Positions 21,425 through 29,047 of a stretch of 30,757 bases of DNA are shown here, in pieces; the first letter of the stretch is position 1, and every line of letters starts with the position of its first letter. The stretch is from positions 1 to 30,757 of IMG/VR virus record IMGVR_UViG_3300017719_002653. The stretch is one strand, 5' to 3'. Both the position numbers and the translations under genes were made by a program. Below the pieces are notes generated by a model, which did not search any database, was not told where the DNA came from, and was given only the letters and a program-made list of their open reading frames with translations. The DNA comes from a virus.

Positions 21425-22348
21425 ATGGCATACATAACAGCATATCAATACTATGAGAACGGAGGTAACAATCCCGAAAATGAAAATTGGGGTTCCTATC
21501 AGTACGTTAGTCTGTACGATATTGTAAACAACTTTATGTTGATGTACAGCGGAAATCATAGTCTAATAAATAACGAGGAGAGATACAAGGTTCTGTTTCA
21601 CGCTAAACGTGGTATACAAGAGTTGAACTACGATGCGTTTAAGGAGATAAAAATATTAGAGCTTGACGTTTGTGATAGCCTAAGATTTGTTCTTCCTCCC
21701 GACTTTGTTAATTGGGTGAGAGTATCTATATATCAGAACGGAGTTCTAAGACCATTGACAGAAAATATTCAGACGAACTATAGCGATGCTTATTTGCAAG
21801 ACAATAACTTTAGAATTTTATTTGATGAAGATGGTAACATTTTAAAACCGGAAAACTCAAACATAGACTTTGACAGGATTGTTGGTAGCAAGAGGTCTAT
21901 ATATCTAAATCAGAATAGTGTGTATAATAACTATGAGGGTTGGAATATAGATGGTACTTGGTACTTTGACTATAGCATTGGTGCAAGATTCGGATTAAGT
22001 ACAGAGACAGCAAACATAAACCCGACATTTAAGATAGACAAGAAAGGCGGTGTTATAAACTTCAGTTCAGAAATGGCGAACCAACAGTGCATACTTGAGT
22101 ATGTTTCAGATGGTATGGAGAATGGAGATGATTCTTTGGTGAGCGTTAACAAGCTCTTTGAAGATTACATCTACGCATATATTGAGTACAGCCTTCTTAG
22201 TTCTAAAATTAATACGCAAGAGTACATCATTGCGAGATTAAGAAAGAAGTCTACAGCTTTGTTAAGAAATGCTAAAATTAGAATGAGTAACATTCACCCC
22301 GGAAGATTGTTGATGAATCTTCGAGGTAGAGATAAGTGGATAAAATAA
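21425..22348 (+). CDS. Tail tubular / connector protein 2
   Basis: 307 residues, three bases after the previous stop. The pattern AKRGIQELNYDAFKEIKILE and then VLPPDFVNWVRVSIYQNGVL is typical of tail tubular or gatekeeper-like proteins in crAss-like and related podoviruses, comparable in role to T7 gp11 or P22 gp4. The C-terminal helical part (YIYAYIEYSLLSSKINTQEY, then ARLRKKSTALLRNAKIR) fits the helix bundle that docks to the portal. One base separates it from the nozzle gene. Assigned by motif memory and gene order. Confidence 0.8.
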   Translation: MAYITAYQYYENGGNNPENENWGSYQYVSLYDIVNNFMLMYSGNHSLINNEERYKVLFHAKRGIQELNYDAFKEIKILELDVCDSLRFVLPPDFVNWVRVSIYQNGVLRPLTENIQTNYSDAYLQDNNFRILFDEDGNILKPENSNIDFDRIVGSKRSIYLNQNSVYNNYEGWNIDGTWYFDYSIGARFGLSTETANINPTFKIDKKGGVINFSSEMANQQCILEYVSDGMENGDDSLVSVNKLFEDYIYAYIEYSLLSSKINTQEYIIARLRKKSTALLRNAKIRMSNIHPGRLLMNLRGRDKWIK

Positions 22349-22349
22349 T

Positions 22350-25300
22350 ATGGCGAATTTAAAGAGACATTTTATAGCAGGCAGAATGAACAAGTCTGTG
22401 GACGAAAGACTTGTGCCTAACGGTGAGTACATTGATGCAATGAATGTTAGACTTGGTTCTACTGAAGCTTCAGAGATAGGCTCAGTTGAGAACTCAAAGG
22501 GTAACACTCAGATTAGTTCACTTCAATACAACAACACAGCGTTAAGCCCATCGGCAAAATGTATAGGAGCTTACGAAGACGGAGCTAACGAGACTATATA
22601 TTGGTTTGTTCACGACCCTGCATTTACAGGTGCAGGTGCAGGTGCTACAGGTAAGCTTGATATGATTATTTCTATGAACGTAAACACAGAAGTAATTACA
22701 TATCACGTAATTAGTGTTAAGAATGGCTCAACCACCAACACTACTTTAAACTTTAATCCTGCGTATTTAATAAACGGTGTCAATATGGCGGGGCAGGACT
22801 TGCTTATTTTTACCGACAACATAAATCCTCCAAGGATAATTAATGTTAGAAAAAATTATCAAGACCCTACGGGAGCTCCTTTGATAGACCAATTCACTGA
22901 AGAAGAAATACTTGTAATAAAAAAACCACCTGTTACATCACCAATAATAAAGACTAATACCATACCCGGTAACGATGACTTCATAAAAGAAAGGTTTCTT
23001 TGCTTTGCTTACAGGTACAGGTATGCAGATAATCAATACTCTGCTATATCTCAGTTTAGCAGCCCTGCATTTGAGCCGGACTTTTTTAATGTAACTATAG
23101 CTACATTCTTAAATGAAGGAATGCAGAATGCGGACAACAATGTAATCATAACTATGGATACAGGAGGTCCTTTAGTATTAGGATTTGATTTGCTATACAA
23201 AGAATCTACAAACTCTGTTGTTCGAGTAGTGCAAAAATTTGACAAGAACACAGATGGTATTTCTGACAACACTAATTTTATTTATGAATTAAGCGGATAT
23301 AAAGTTTTTACTGTTCTTTCCGATTCTGAAATTTTAAGAACTTATGACAACGTGCCTTTATTAGCCAAGGCTCAAACGTTAATGGGCAATCGCCTTGTTT
23401 ATGGTAACTATGTAGAGGGTTATGACTTAGAGGATAAAAACGGAAACAATATTAATCTAAATTTTAACACCTCTTTAATAACTGAAGAGGTATCTACGTT
23501 AGATATTCCCACAACACTTGGTAATCCGGGTTATTTTGCAGACCCTGCCAATTCACCGTATCTCGTTCTTAATGCTCTAATGCAGATGAACTTTAATGGC
23601 ATTGAGCTCACAAGGGGTTCTACAATATCTATAGACTTTACATTAGACCACGCAGACTTTACAAGCAACACTACTCCGCCCTTAGCTGAAGAACAACAGC
23701 CTGTGGATATTACTTGGGAGTATACCCTTATTCAAGATTATCTTACTGATGGAACTTCCACAGGAGCATACAAACTTGCTACGTCGGCTGATTTTTTAAA
23801 TTCCCTTGGTACATCACCCCCAACAGGAACAATGCTACCCGTGTACGATGCAACTAATCCTACATCTTGTAATGGCTTTACCCTTACCGATGTAATAAAC
23901 TGTGCTATTCAGAACGTATTAGATGCGGGTACGCCTCAAGCAAGAACAAAGTATGAGTCGGGGTATGATGACATTCCCGCAAATGGTAACCAAGGTGTAG
24001 CATATGTATTAGCATTATCTCCTCCTGCGGTAACATCGGATGTTATAAACATACAGCTTCCTGCAATGCGAAGGGTAGATGATGTTGTTACTCCAACAGC
24101 AAGCACCTATGAATACTTTCAAATAGTTAATCCACTAAATAGATTTAGTTCTGTTAAGACACCTTTGAGTTTACACAGTAATAGAAACTATGAGGTAGGG
24201 TTAATATATATGGATGAGTATAACAGGGCTACAACAGCCTTGGTAAGCACGAACAACTCAGTGCAGGTTCCTTGTTCTAATTCAATATTTAGAAACTCTA
24301 TTCAGCTTAATATACCCCCTTCTCAAATTGCTCCTTCTTTTGCAACAAGGTACAAGTTATGTATTAAGCCGGACAAAAAGGGATACGATACTATTTATTC
24401 TAATTTTTATATTCAAGACCCAAGCACAGGGGATACCTATATTTTATTGGAAGGTCAGAACACACGAAAGGTAGAAGAGGGTGACACTTTAAATGTAAAA
24501 AGAGATTCTGTTGGTCCGATAAATTCGTGCACCGAAGTGGTAGTATTAGAGAAAAAACCACAGCAAAAAAACTTTTTAGACCCTGCCCCAACTGATGATG
24601 CAGGTGACCCAATACCTTTGCCTTCGGGTACATATATTAAGTTGGCTACAAATAGCATTAGCTTAGACCTACCCGACAATGCGTTAATTAACCCCGGACA
24701 GGAAACCGTGTTTAACAATTTCAATAGTAACGACCAACCGCTTATGGCTTATGGGGAGCTTGGTGATTTTACAATTCCGGAAAGAGCAAGAATAGTTTTA
24801 AAGTTTAAGTTTGAAAGACTTGGTACAGGAGATGGAAATAATAACTGTGAAAGAAGAATATATGAGTACGAGCGTACCTTCTTTGCGGATGCTAACTATG
24901 ATGACATTGTAGATTGGTTTGAAGGACAAGGAATACAGGGTACTTTAGCAGATGGTGAAACAACCACAGGAAATGGCAGCTCTATTACTAATACTTATCT
25001 TGCACCCACATCCTCAACAGCTAACGATTATCAGATGCCAACTGATTCTTTTACAAACTATTACAGATGGTATAGAAACGGAACTGATATCAGATTTATT
25101 ATGACGGGTCCACCAAGATGTGGTAATGGTAACAGCGAAAAGAAAAGGTCATCCATTACTTGTGAGTGGCAGATATTTCGTTCAGAAAATATTCTCGTGT
25201 TTGAAACGCAACCGGAAGATGCAACTCCCGACCTTTGGTATGAAGCGTCAGAATCTTATGCGATAGACCAAGCTACAGGTTTTCATAGTGGCTCTCCTGC

Positions 25301-26828
25301 TATAGTAGGAGGTCAAGACCAAACCGCAGTAGACGATGCTATTGTTAAAACTACTTTTGGAAACTGCTACTCCTTTGGGAATGGTGTTGAAAGCTTCAAG
25401 ATATTAGATTCTATAGTTGGTAAGCCTATGGAGCTTGGAGAAAGATTCTTTTCTACATCCGCTGAAGATTATTCAAGAGTTCACAGATTTGCAGACTTAA
25501 CTTACAGCGGTGTATTTAACGATGAGACGAACGTTAACAAGCTGAATGAATTCAACCTTGGTCTTTTAAATTTCAAGACCTTAGAGGACTCCTTTGGACC
25601 TGTATACTTGATTGACGGAAGAGAAACAGATATCCTAACGCTACAGGAAGACAAAATATCTTATGTGCTTGCAGGAAAAAATCTGCTTAGCGACTCTACA
25701 GGAGGAGGTTCTATCGCATCTGTGCCCGAAGTATTAGGTACGCAGATAGCAAGAGTAGAGAAGTACGGTATAAGTCATAATCCGGAGAGTTATGTAAAGT
25801 GGGGGTTTTATAAGTTCTTTACTGATGCAAAAAGAGGGGCTCTTATACAGCTCAAAGGTTCGGGACAGGCGGAACAGCTCACCGTAATTTCAGAAATGGG
25901 GATGCGTTCTTGGTTTAGAGATTTATTTATTGGAAGTTCAGACACGCAGAAGCTCGGTGCTTTCGACCCGTATATGAATGAGTACGTATTGTCATCGAAC
26001 GAAACTAAAACACCACAAGAACAACAGGCTCAAAATTGCGGTGTTAAAAGAACGATTACTGTTACCCAACAAGACCCACTTAGCTTTACAGTTAACTTAG
26101 GGAATACGGTTGGAATTTGTGATATAGATTATAACATACTATCTATTGCTTCAGATGCAGGTGCAGCAGGAGGTATAACCATAGCGGAAGATTATCAAGG
26201 AACTTCAACCTTTATAAACACTGTTGGCGCAGGCACCTTTAGCTTTAACAAAGACAGCGTGGGAGATACGGATGTTGTTATTACATTGACACCATTCTCT
26301 CCTGCAGGCAAACAAACTGTTGAGCTTGAGATTTTAGTTGGATGCCCGCAGGCACAGGAAGTAACTCTTACTACTTTTTGTGTTACTGATGCCGCCGATG
26401 CAGGTAAGTTTATTCACAATCAATATCAATGGACAGACGGTTCATTTACTTCAGCACTTCAGAGTGAGCAAGTTGAGTTTTCACCGGGAAGACCTACCAT
26501 ATCCGCACCTATTGTGTCATCCACAACGGTTGTTACCGCTCCTCAAGGGGGTGGTATAATACCTAATAACGGTGATATTTTATCTGTGATAAGCAACGCT
26601 ATACCACCGTCAGATAATTACAAGTTTCAACCAAGTAATAGATTGTTGTTCTGTAGAAGCGCAACGCTTTACCCTCCTACATTCTTGGGGTACAACTCTT
26701 TACTAACAGACCCCGGATTGCAGGTGCTTCCACAGACAGGCGCAATACCTACAATCACAGGAACATACACACTTCCTGCAGGCGGAACAGAGGAGTATAT
26801 GTATATTATATTTGATTACTTTAGCTAA
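22350..26828 (+). CDS. Tail nozzle / stabilisation protein, very large
   Basis: 1492 residues, the largest gene here. The N-terminus (RHFIAGRMNKSVDERLVPNG, then EYIDAMNVRLG) is a strong signature of podovirus tail nozzle/stabilisation proteins (T7 gp12 or P22 gp10 role). About 1135-1210 shows EKYGISHNPESYVKWGFYKF and GMRSWFRDLF, conserved in that family. From about 1215 to the end lies an extra region with Ig-like features (QDPLSFTVNLGNTVGICDID; HNQYQWTDGSFTSALQSEQV), ending FDYFS. In crAss-like relatives the family continues with a segment that here sits in the next gene. Probable function: DNA exit channel and receptor contact. Confidence 0.85.
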   Translation: MANLKRHFIAGRMNKSVDERLVPNGEYIDAMNVRLGSTEASEIGSVENSKGNTQISSLQYNNTALSPSAKCIGAYEDGANETIYWFVHDPAFTGAGAGATGKLDMIISMNVNTEVITYHVISVKNGSTTNTTLNFNPAYLINGVNMAGQDLLIFTDNINPPRIINVRKNYQDPTGAPLIDQFTEEEILVIKKPPVTSPIIKTNTIPGNDDFIKERFLCFAYRYRYADNQYSAISQFSSPAFEPDFFNVTIATFLNEGMQNADNNVIITMDTGGPLVLGFDLLYKESTNSVVRVVQKFDKNTDGISDNTNFIYELSGYKVFTVLSDSEILRTYDNVPLLAKAQTLMGNRLVYGNYVEGYDLEDKNGNNINLNFNTSLITEEVSTLDIPTTLGNPGYFADPANSPYLVLNALMQMNFNGIELTRGSTISIDFTLDHADFTSNTTPPLAEEQQPVDITWEYTLIQDYLTDGTSTGAYKLATSADFLNSLGTSPPTGTMLPVYDATNPTSCNGFTLTDVINCAIQNVLDAGTPQARTKYESGYDDIPANGNQGVAYVLALSPPAVTSDVINIQLPAMRRVDDVVTPTASTYEYFQIVNPLNRFSSVKTPLSLHSNRNYEVGLIYMDEYNRATTALVSTNNSVQVPCSNSIFRNSIQLNIPPSQIAPSFATRYKLCIKPDKKGYDTIYSNFYIQDPSTGDTYILLEGQNTRKVEEGDTLNVKRDSVGPINSCTEVVVLEKKPQQKNFLDPAPTDDAGDPIPLPSGTYIKLATNSISLDLPDNALINPGQETVFNNFNSNDQPLMAYGELGDFTIPERARIVLKFKFERLGTGDGNNNCERRIYEYERTFFADANYDDIVDWFEGQGIQGTLADGETTTGNGSSITNTYLAPTSSTANDYQMPTDSFTNYYRWYRNGTDIRFIMTGPPRCGNGNSEKKRSSITCEWQIFRSENILVFETQPEDATPDLWYEASESYAIDQATGFHSGSPAIVGGQDQTAVDDAIVKTTFGNCYSFGNGVESFKILDSIVGKPMELGERFFSTSAEDYSRVHRFADLTYSGVFNDETNVNKLNEFNLGLLNFKTLEDSFGPVYLIDGRETDILTLQEDKISYVLAGKNLLSDSTGGGSIASVPEVLGTQIARVEKYGISHNPESYVKWGFYKFFTDAKRGALIQLKGSGQAEQLTVISEMGMRSWFRDLFIGSSDTQKLGAFDPYMNEYVLSSNETKTPQEQQAQNCGVKRTITVTQQDPLSFTVNLGNTVGICDIDYNILSIASDAGAAGGITIAEDYQGTSTFINTVGAGTFSFNKDSVGDTDVVITLTPFSPAGKQTVELEILVGCPQAQEVTLTTFCVTDAADAGKFIHNQYQWTDGSFTSALQSEQVEFSPGRPTISAPIVSSTTVVTAPQGGGIIPNNGDILSVISNAIPPSDNYKFQPSNRLLFCRSATLYPPTFLGYNSLLTDPGLQVLPQTGAIPTITGTYTLPAGGTEEYMYIIFDYFS

Positions 26829-26833
26829 AAGAT

Positions 26834-27646
26834 ATGCAAGGACTAACAGGAGATTACACGTTAACATATAGCGAAACATCTAAAGGATTCCCATCTTTTT
26901 ATTCTTACTATCCGGATATGATGATAGGTATGAATAATTATTTGTATTCATTCAAGGGAGGTAATCTGTACAGACATAACACCAATGATGAAAGAAATAC
27001 CTACTATGGTACGTTTACTTCTTCTCAGATAACGAGTGTCTTCAACGACACTCCGTTGGAGAACAAAATATTTAAGACCATACACCTTGAGTCAGACTCA
27101 GCTTGGACAGGAACGTTTATATCAGACCAACAAACGGGAGGAAATATAGATGCGGATTGGTTCGTTAAGAAAGAGGGGAATTGGTTTGCTTTTATTAGAG
27201 ACACAGCATTTACTCCTGCATCTACAGCAGAATATCCATTACGTTCTTTAAATGGTATCAGCTCTTCTCAGACGGTAAATTCTGTAGCTCCCGCAGCGGT
27301 AGAGGTAAACTTTAATATCAACACATCTATAGGAAGCATATTGAGCATTGGAGACACATTGTATTTTATTCCTTCTCCTGTTGCTTCGGGGTCAACACCC
27401 ACTTTATGCGGAGCTGTTACGGAAATAAATATTGACCTTCCTGCAGGACTTAATCAGATTGTGGTCGATACATCAGCAGGTGCTATACCTCCGGGACAGA
27501 CAGACTACTTTTTATTCATAAAGAACCAAGTAGCCGAATCACACGGTGTATTAGGTCACTATTGCGAGTTTACTTTAACCAATGATGACACAACAGCTAC
27601 AGAGTTATTTACTGTAGAGTCTGAGGTAATGAAAAGTTTCCCTTAA
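26834..27646 (+). CDS. Nozzle C-terminal-like protein, separate gene
   Basis: 270 residues, 5 bases after the nozzle stop and in another frame. The start YTLTYSETSKGFPSFYSYYP, then MNNYLYSFKGGNLYRHN and FNDTPLENKIFKT, match the C-terminal part of crAss-like stabilisation proteins as I remember them. The natural partner is therefore the preceding protein. Residues about 155-231 (SILSIGDTLYFIP, CGAVTEINIDL, YFLFIKN) faintly resemble the VGDxV module of other virion proteins. A dyad copy (27035) is in frame and encodes SVFNDT. Ends MKSFP just before a promoter. Tail assembly role inferred. Confidence 0.75.
   Translation: MQGLTGDYTLTYSETSKGFPSFYSYYPDMMIGMNNYLYSFKGGNLYRHNTNDERNTYYGTFTSSQITSVFNDTPLENKIFKTIHLESDSAWTGTFISDQQTGGNIDADWFVKKEGNWFAFIRDTAFTPASTAEYPLRSLNGISSSQTVNSVAPAAVEVNFNINTSIGSILSIGDTLYFIPSPVASGSTPTLCGAVTEINIDLPAGLNQIVVDTSAGAIPPGQTDYFLFIKNQVAESHGVLGHYCEFTLTNDDTTATELFTVESEVMKSFP
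27035..27052. promoter_or_regulatory. AGTGTC-N6-GACACT dyad, copy 5
   Basis: Arms AGTGTC and GACACT around spacer TTCAAC, extended to 7-bp arms by flanking G and C. It is inside the tail gene at 26834-27646. Confidence 0.55.
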
Positions 27647-27649
27647 AAT

Positions 27650-27665
27650 TCCTATCTTTGTAGGA
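27650..27665 (+). promoter_or_regulatory. Palindromic -7 promoter, TCCTA-TCTTTG-TAGGA (copy 2)
   Basis: Second copy of the promoter at 9780: 27647-27665 is identical to 9777-9795. The -7 element TATCTTTG (27653-27660) ends only 7 nt before the ATG at 27668, so the transcript may be almost leaderless. Confidence 0.7.
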
Positions 27666-27667
27666 GT

Positions 27668-28207
27668 ATGGAGATATTAGAAGTTTCTACAACAGAAGAG
27701 TACAGACCCGAACAGATTCTTGAGTATATTCAAGAGAGCAGAGGTCTTATATGGGATAGAATAGAAGACTTTCAAAACCAATTAAAAAAAATTGAAGGTT
27801 TCTTAGAGCATAAAGCAGGTACGCCTCAGTCAAAAGAAATGGCAGAAATGTATCCACTAAAGCAGCATATTGAAGGTGGTCTTTACACAAGAGAATTGTT
27901 TATGCCCAAGGGCTCTCTTGTTGTTAGTATGATTCATAAGCAACAGCATCCGTCATTTTTATTGAAGGGTAAGGTTTCTTATCTTACTGACAGTGGAGAA
28001 CTTAAAACAATAGTCGGACCCCATACTATTTTTACGCAGACAGGAACTCAAAGGGTTCTTTATATTCACGAAGACACGGAGTGGTGTTGTGTATATAAAA
28101 CGGATGCAAAAACTTTTGAAGAAGCAGAGGCAGATGTTTATACAAATAACTATAAGGAGTTGCCTCAAGAAACTATAAACAAAATTAAAGGATTATGTCG
28201 GGAATAG
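27668..28207 (+). CDS. Cupin-like phage protein
   Basis: 179 residues. The N-terminal third is helical (EQILEYIQESRGLIWDRIED, then FQNQLKKIEGFLEHK). Residues about 74-150 look like a single cupin barrel: YTRELFMPKGSLVVSMIHKQ, then LLKGKVSYLTDSG, VGPHTIFTQTGTQRVLYIHE and WCCVYKT. A short C-terminal helix follows. I recall similar barrels (KGxLVVxxIHKxxH...LxKGKV) in many phages, function unknown. The metal-binding His set of enzymatic cupins is incomplete (His in IHKQQH and IHED). Overlaps the next gene by 13 bases. Predicted nearly leaderless from the promoter 7 nt upstream. Confidence 0.75.
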   Translation: MEILEVSTTEEYRPEQILEYIQESRGLIWDRIEDFQNQLKKIEGFLEHKAGTPQSKEMAEMYPLKQHIEGGLYTRELFMPKGSLVVSMIHKQQHPSFLLKGKVSYLTDSGELKTIVGPHTIFTQTGTQRVLYIHEDTEWCCVYKTDAKTFEEAEADVYTNNYKELPQETINKIKGLCRE

Positions 28208-29040
28208 CGATAGCAGGATTAGCGATAACAGTGGGAACAACCACCGCTTCATTTATACAAGCAGGAAAACAAAAGAAATTAGCTGAAGATGCGGCAACAA
28301 AAGCAGATGATGCTATGAAAGACGCTCGTGCGGCTTTGGACGTGAACTACTTTGAGGACCTTGCTATAAACAAAGAAGCGTATGAGTTAGAGCGTGATGC
28401 CACCCTCCAAGCAGAAGCAGGAGCACTACAGGCTCTACAGGAATCCGGTCAGCGGGGTGTTGCAGGTGGGGTTGGAAGGCTTGCATTAGCAGGACAAAAA
28501 CAGCAGGCGGCTACACGAACAGCTATGGCGAAAGAACTCGGAGACCTTGAGAAGCTTACAGCTCAAGAGGACTCACGACTACGTGACCTCGGTGTTCAGT
28601 TAGACTTAGAGGAGGTTGCAGGAGCACAGCAGGCTGCAGCACAGGCGGAAGAGATGCGTGCCGCTAAAATATCTGAGGGTATACAGGGAATTGGAAGTGC
28701 GGCTCAACAAGGATTAAGTATGGTTCCGTTGTACCAACAGAAACAAACAGCTCAAAGAGCGGCTATAGGAAAAATGGCAGGAACTGAAAGTGGTCTGAGT
28801 ACACTTAAGAATACATTTGACCCTAATTCTATGAGTCCCTCAATGATGGATAATAATCCATTTAACATTAATGCAAGTCAGTTCGGAAATGCTGTTACAC
28901 AGCAATACTATCAGAATATGAGTCCTCAACAGTATAGAGGATTTAAAAAAGGTTTGTCAAAAACTCAAAAACAAAATTTATATTTTGGAAGTGATTATAC
29001 TAATGCTTATCAAGACCCGAATCAAGGACCTAATCTTTAA
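28195..29040 (+). CDS. Alanine/glutamine-rich internal virion protein (ejection type)
   Basis: 281 residues. N-terminal Ala/Gly-rich segment (MSGIAIAGLAITVGTTTASF) could insert in a membrane. A long Ala/Glu/Gln helical region follows (TLQAEAGALQALQESGQRGV, KQQAATRTAMAKELGDLEKL, GAQQAAAQAEEMRAAKIS). The C-terminal 90 residues are polar and Asn/Gln/Tyr-rich. Composition and place after the tail genes match T7 gp14-like internal proteins that are ejected to bridge the cell envelope. It overlaps the previous gene by 13 bases and precedes a large internal protein. Assignment rests on composition. Confidence 0.7.
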   Translation: MSGIAIAGLAITVGTTTASFIQAGKQKKLAEDAATKADDAMKDARAALDVNYFEDLAINKEAYELERDATLQAEAGALQALQESGQRGVAGGVGRLALAGQKQQAATRTAMAKELGDLEKLTAQEDSRLRDLGVQLDLEEVAGAQQAAAQAEEMRAAKISEGIQGIGSAAQQGLSMVPLYQQKQTAQRAAIGKMAGTESGLSTLKNTFDPNSMSPSMMDNNPFNINASQFGNAVTQQYYQNMSPQQYRGFKKGLSKTQKQNLYFGSDYTNAYQDPNQGPNL

Positions 29041-29047
29041 ATAAACT

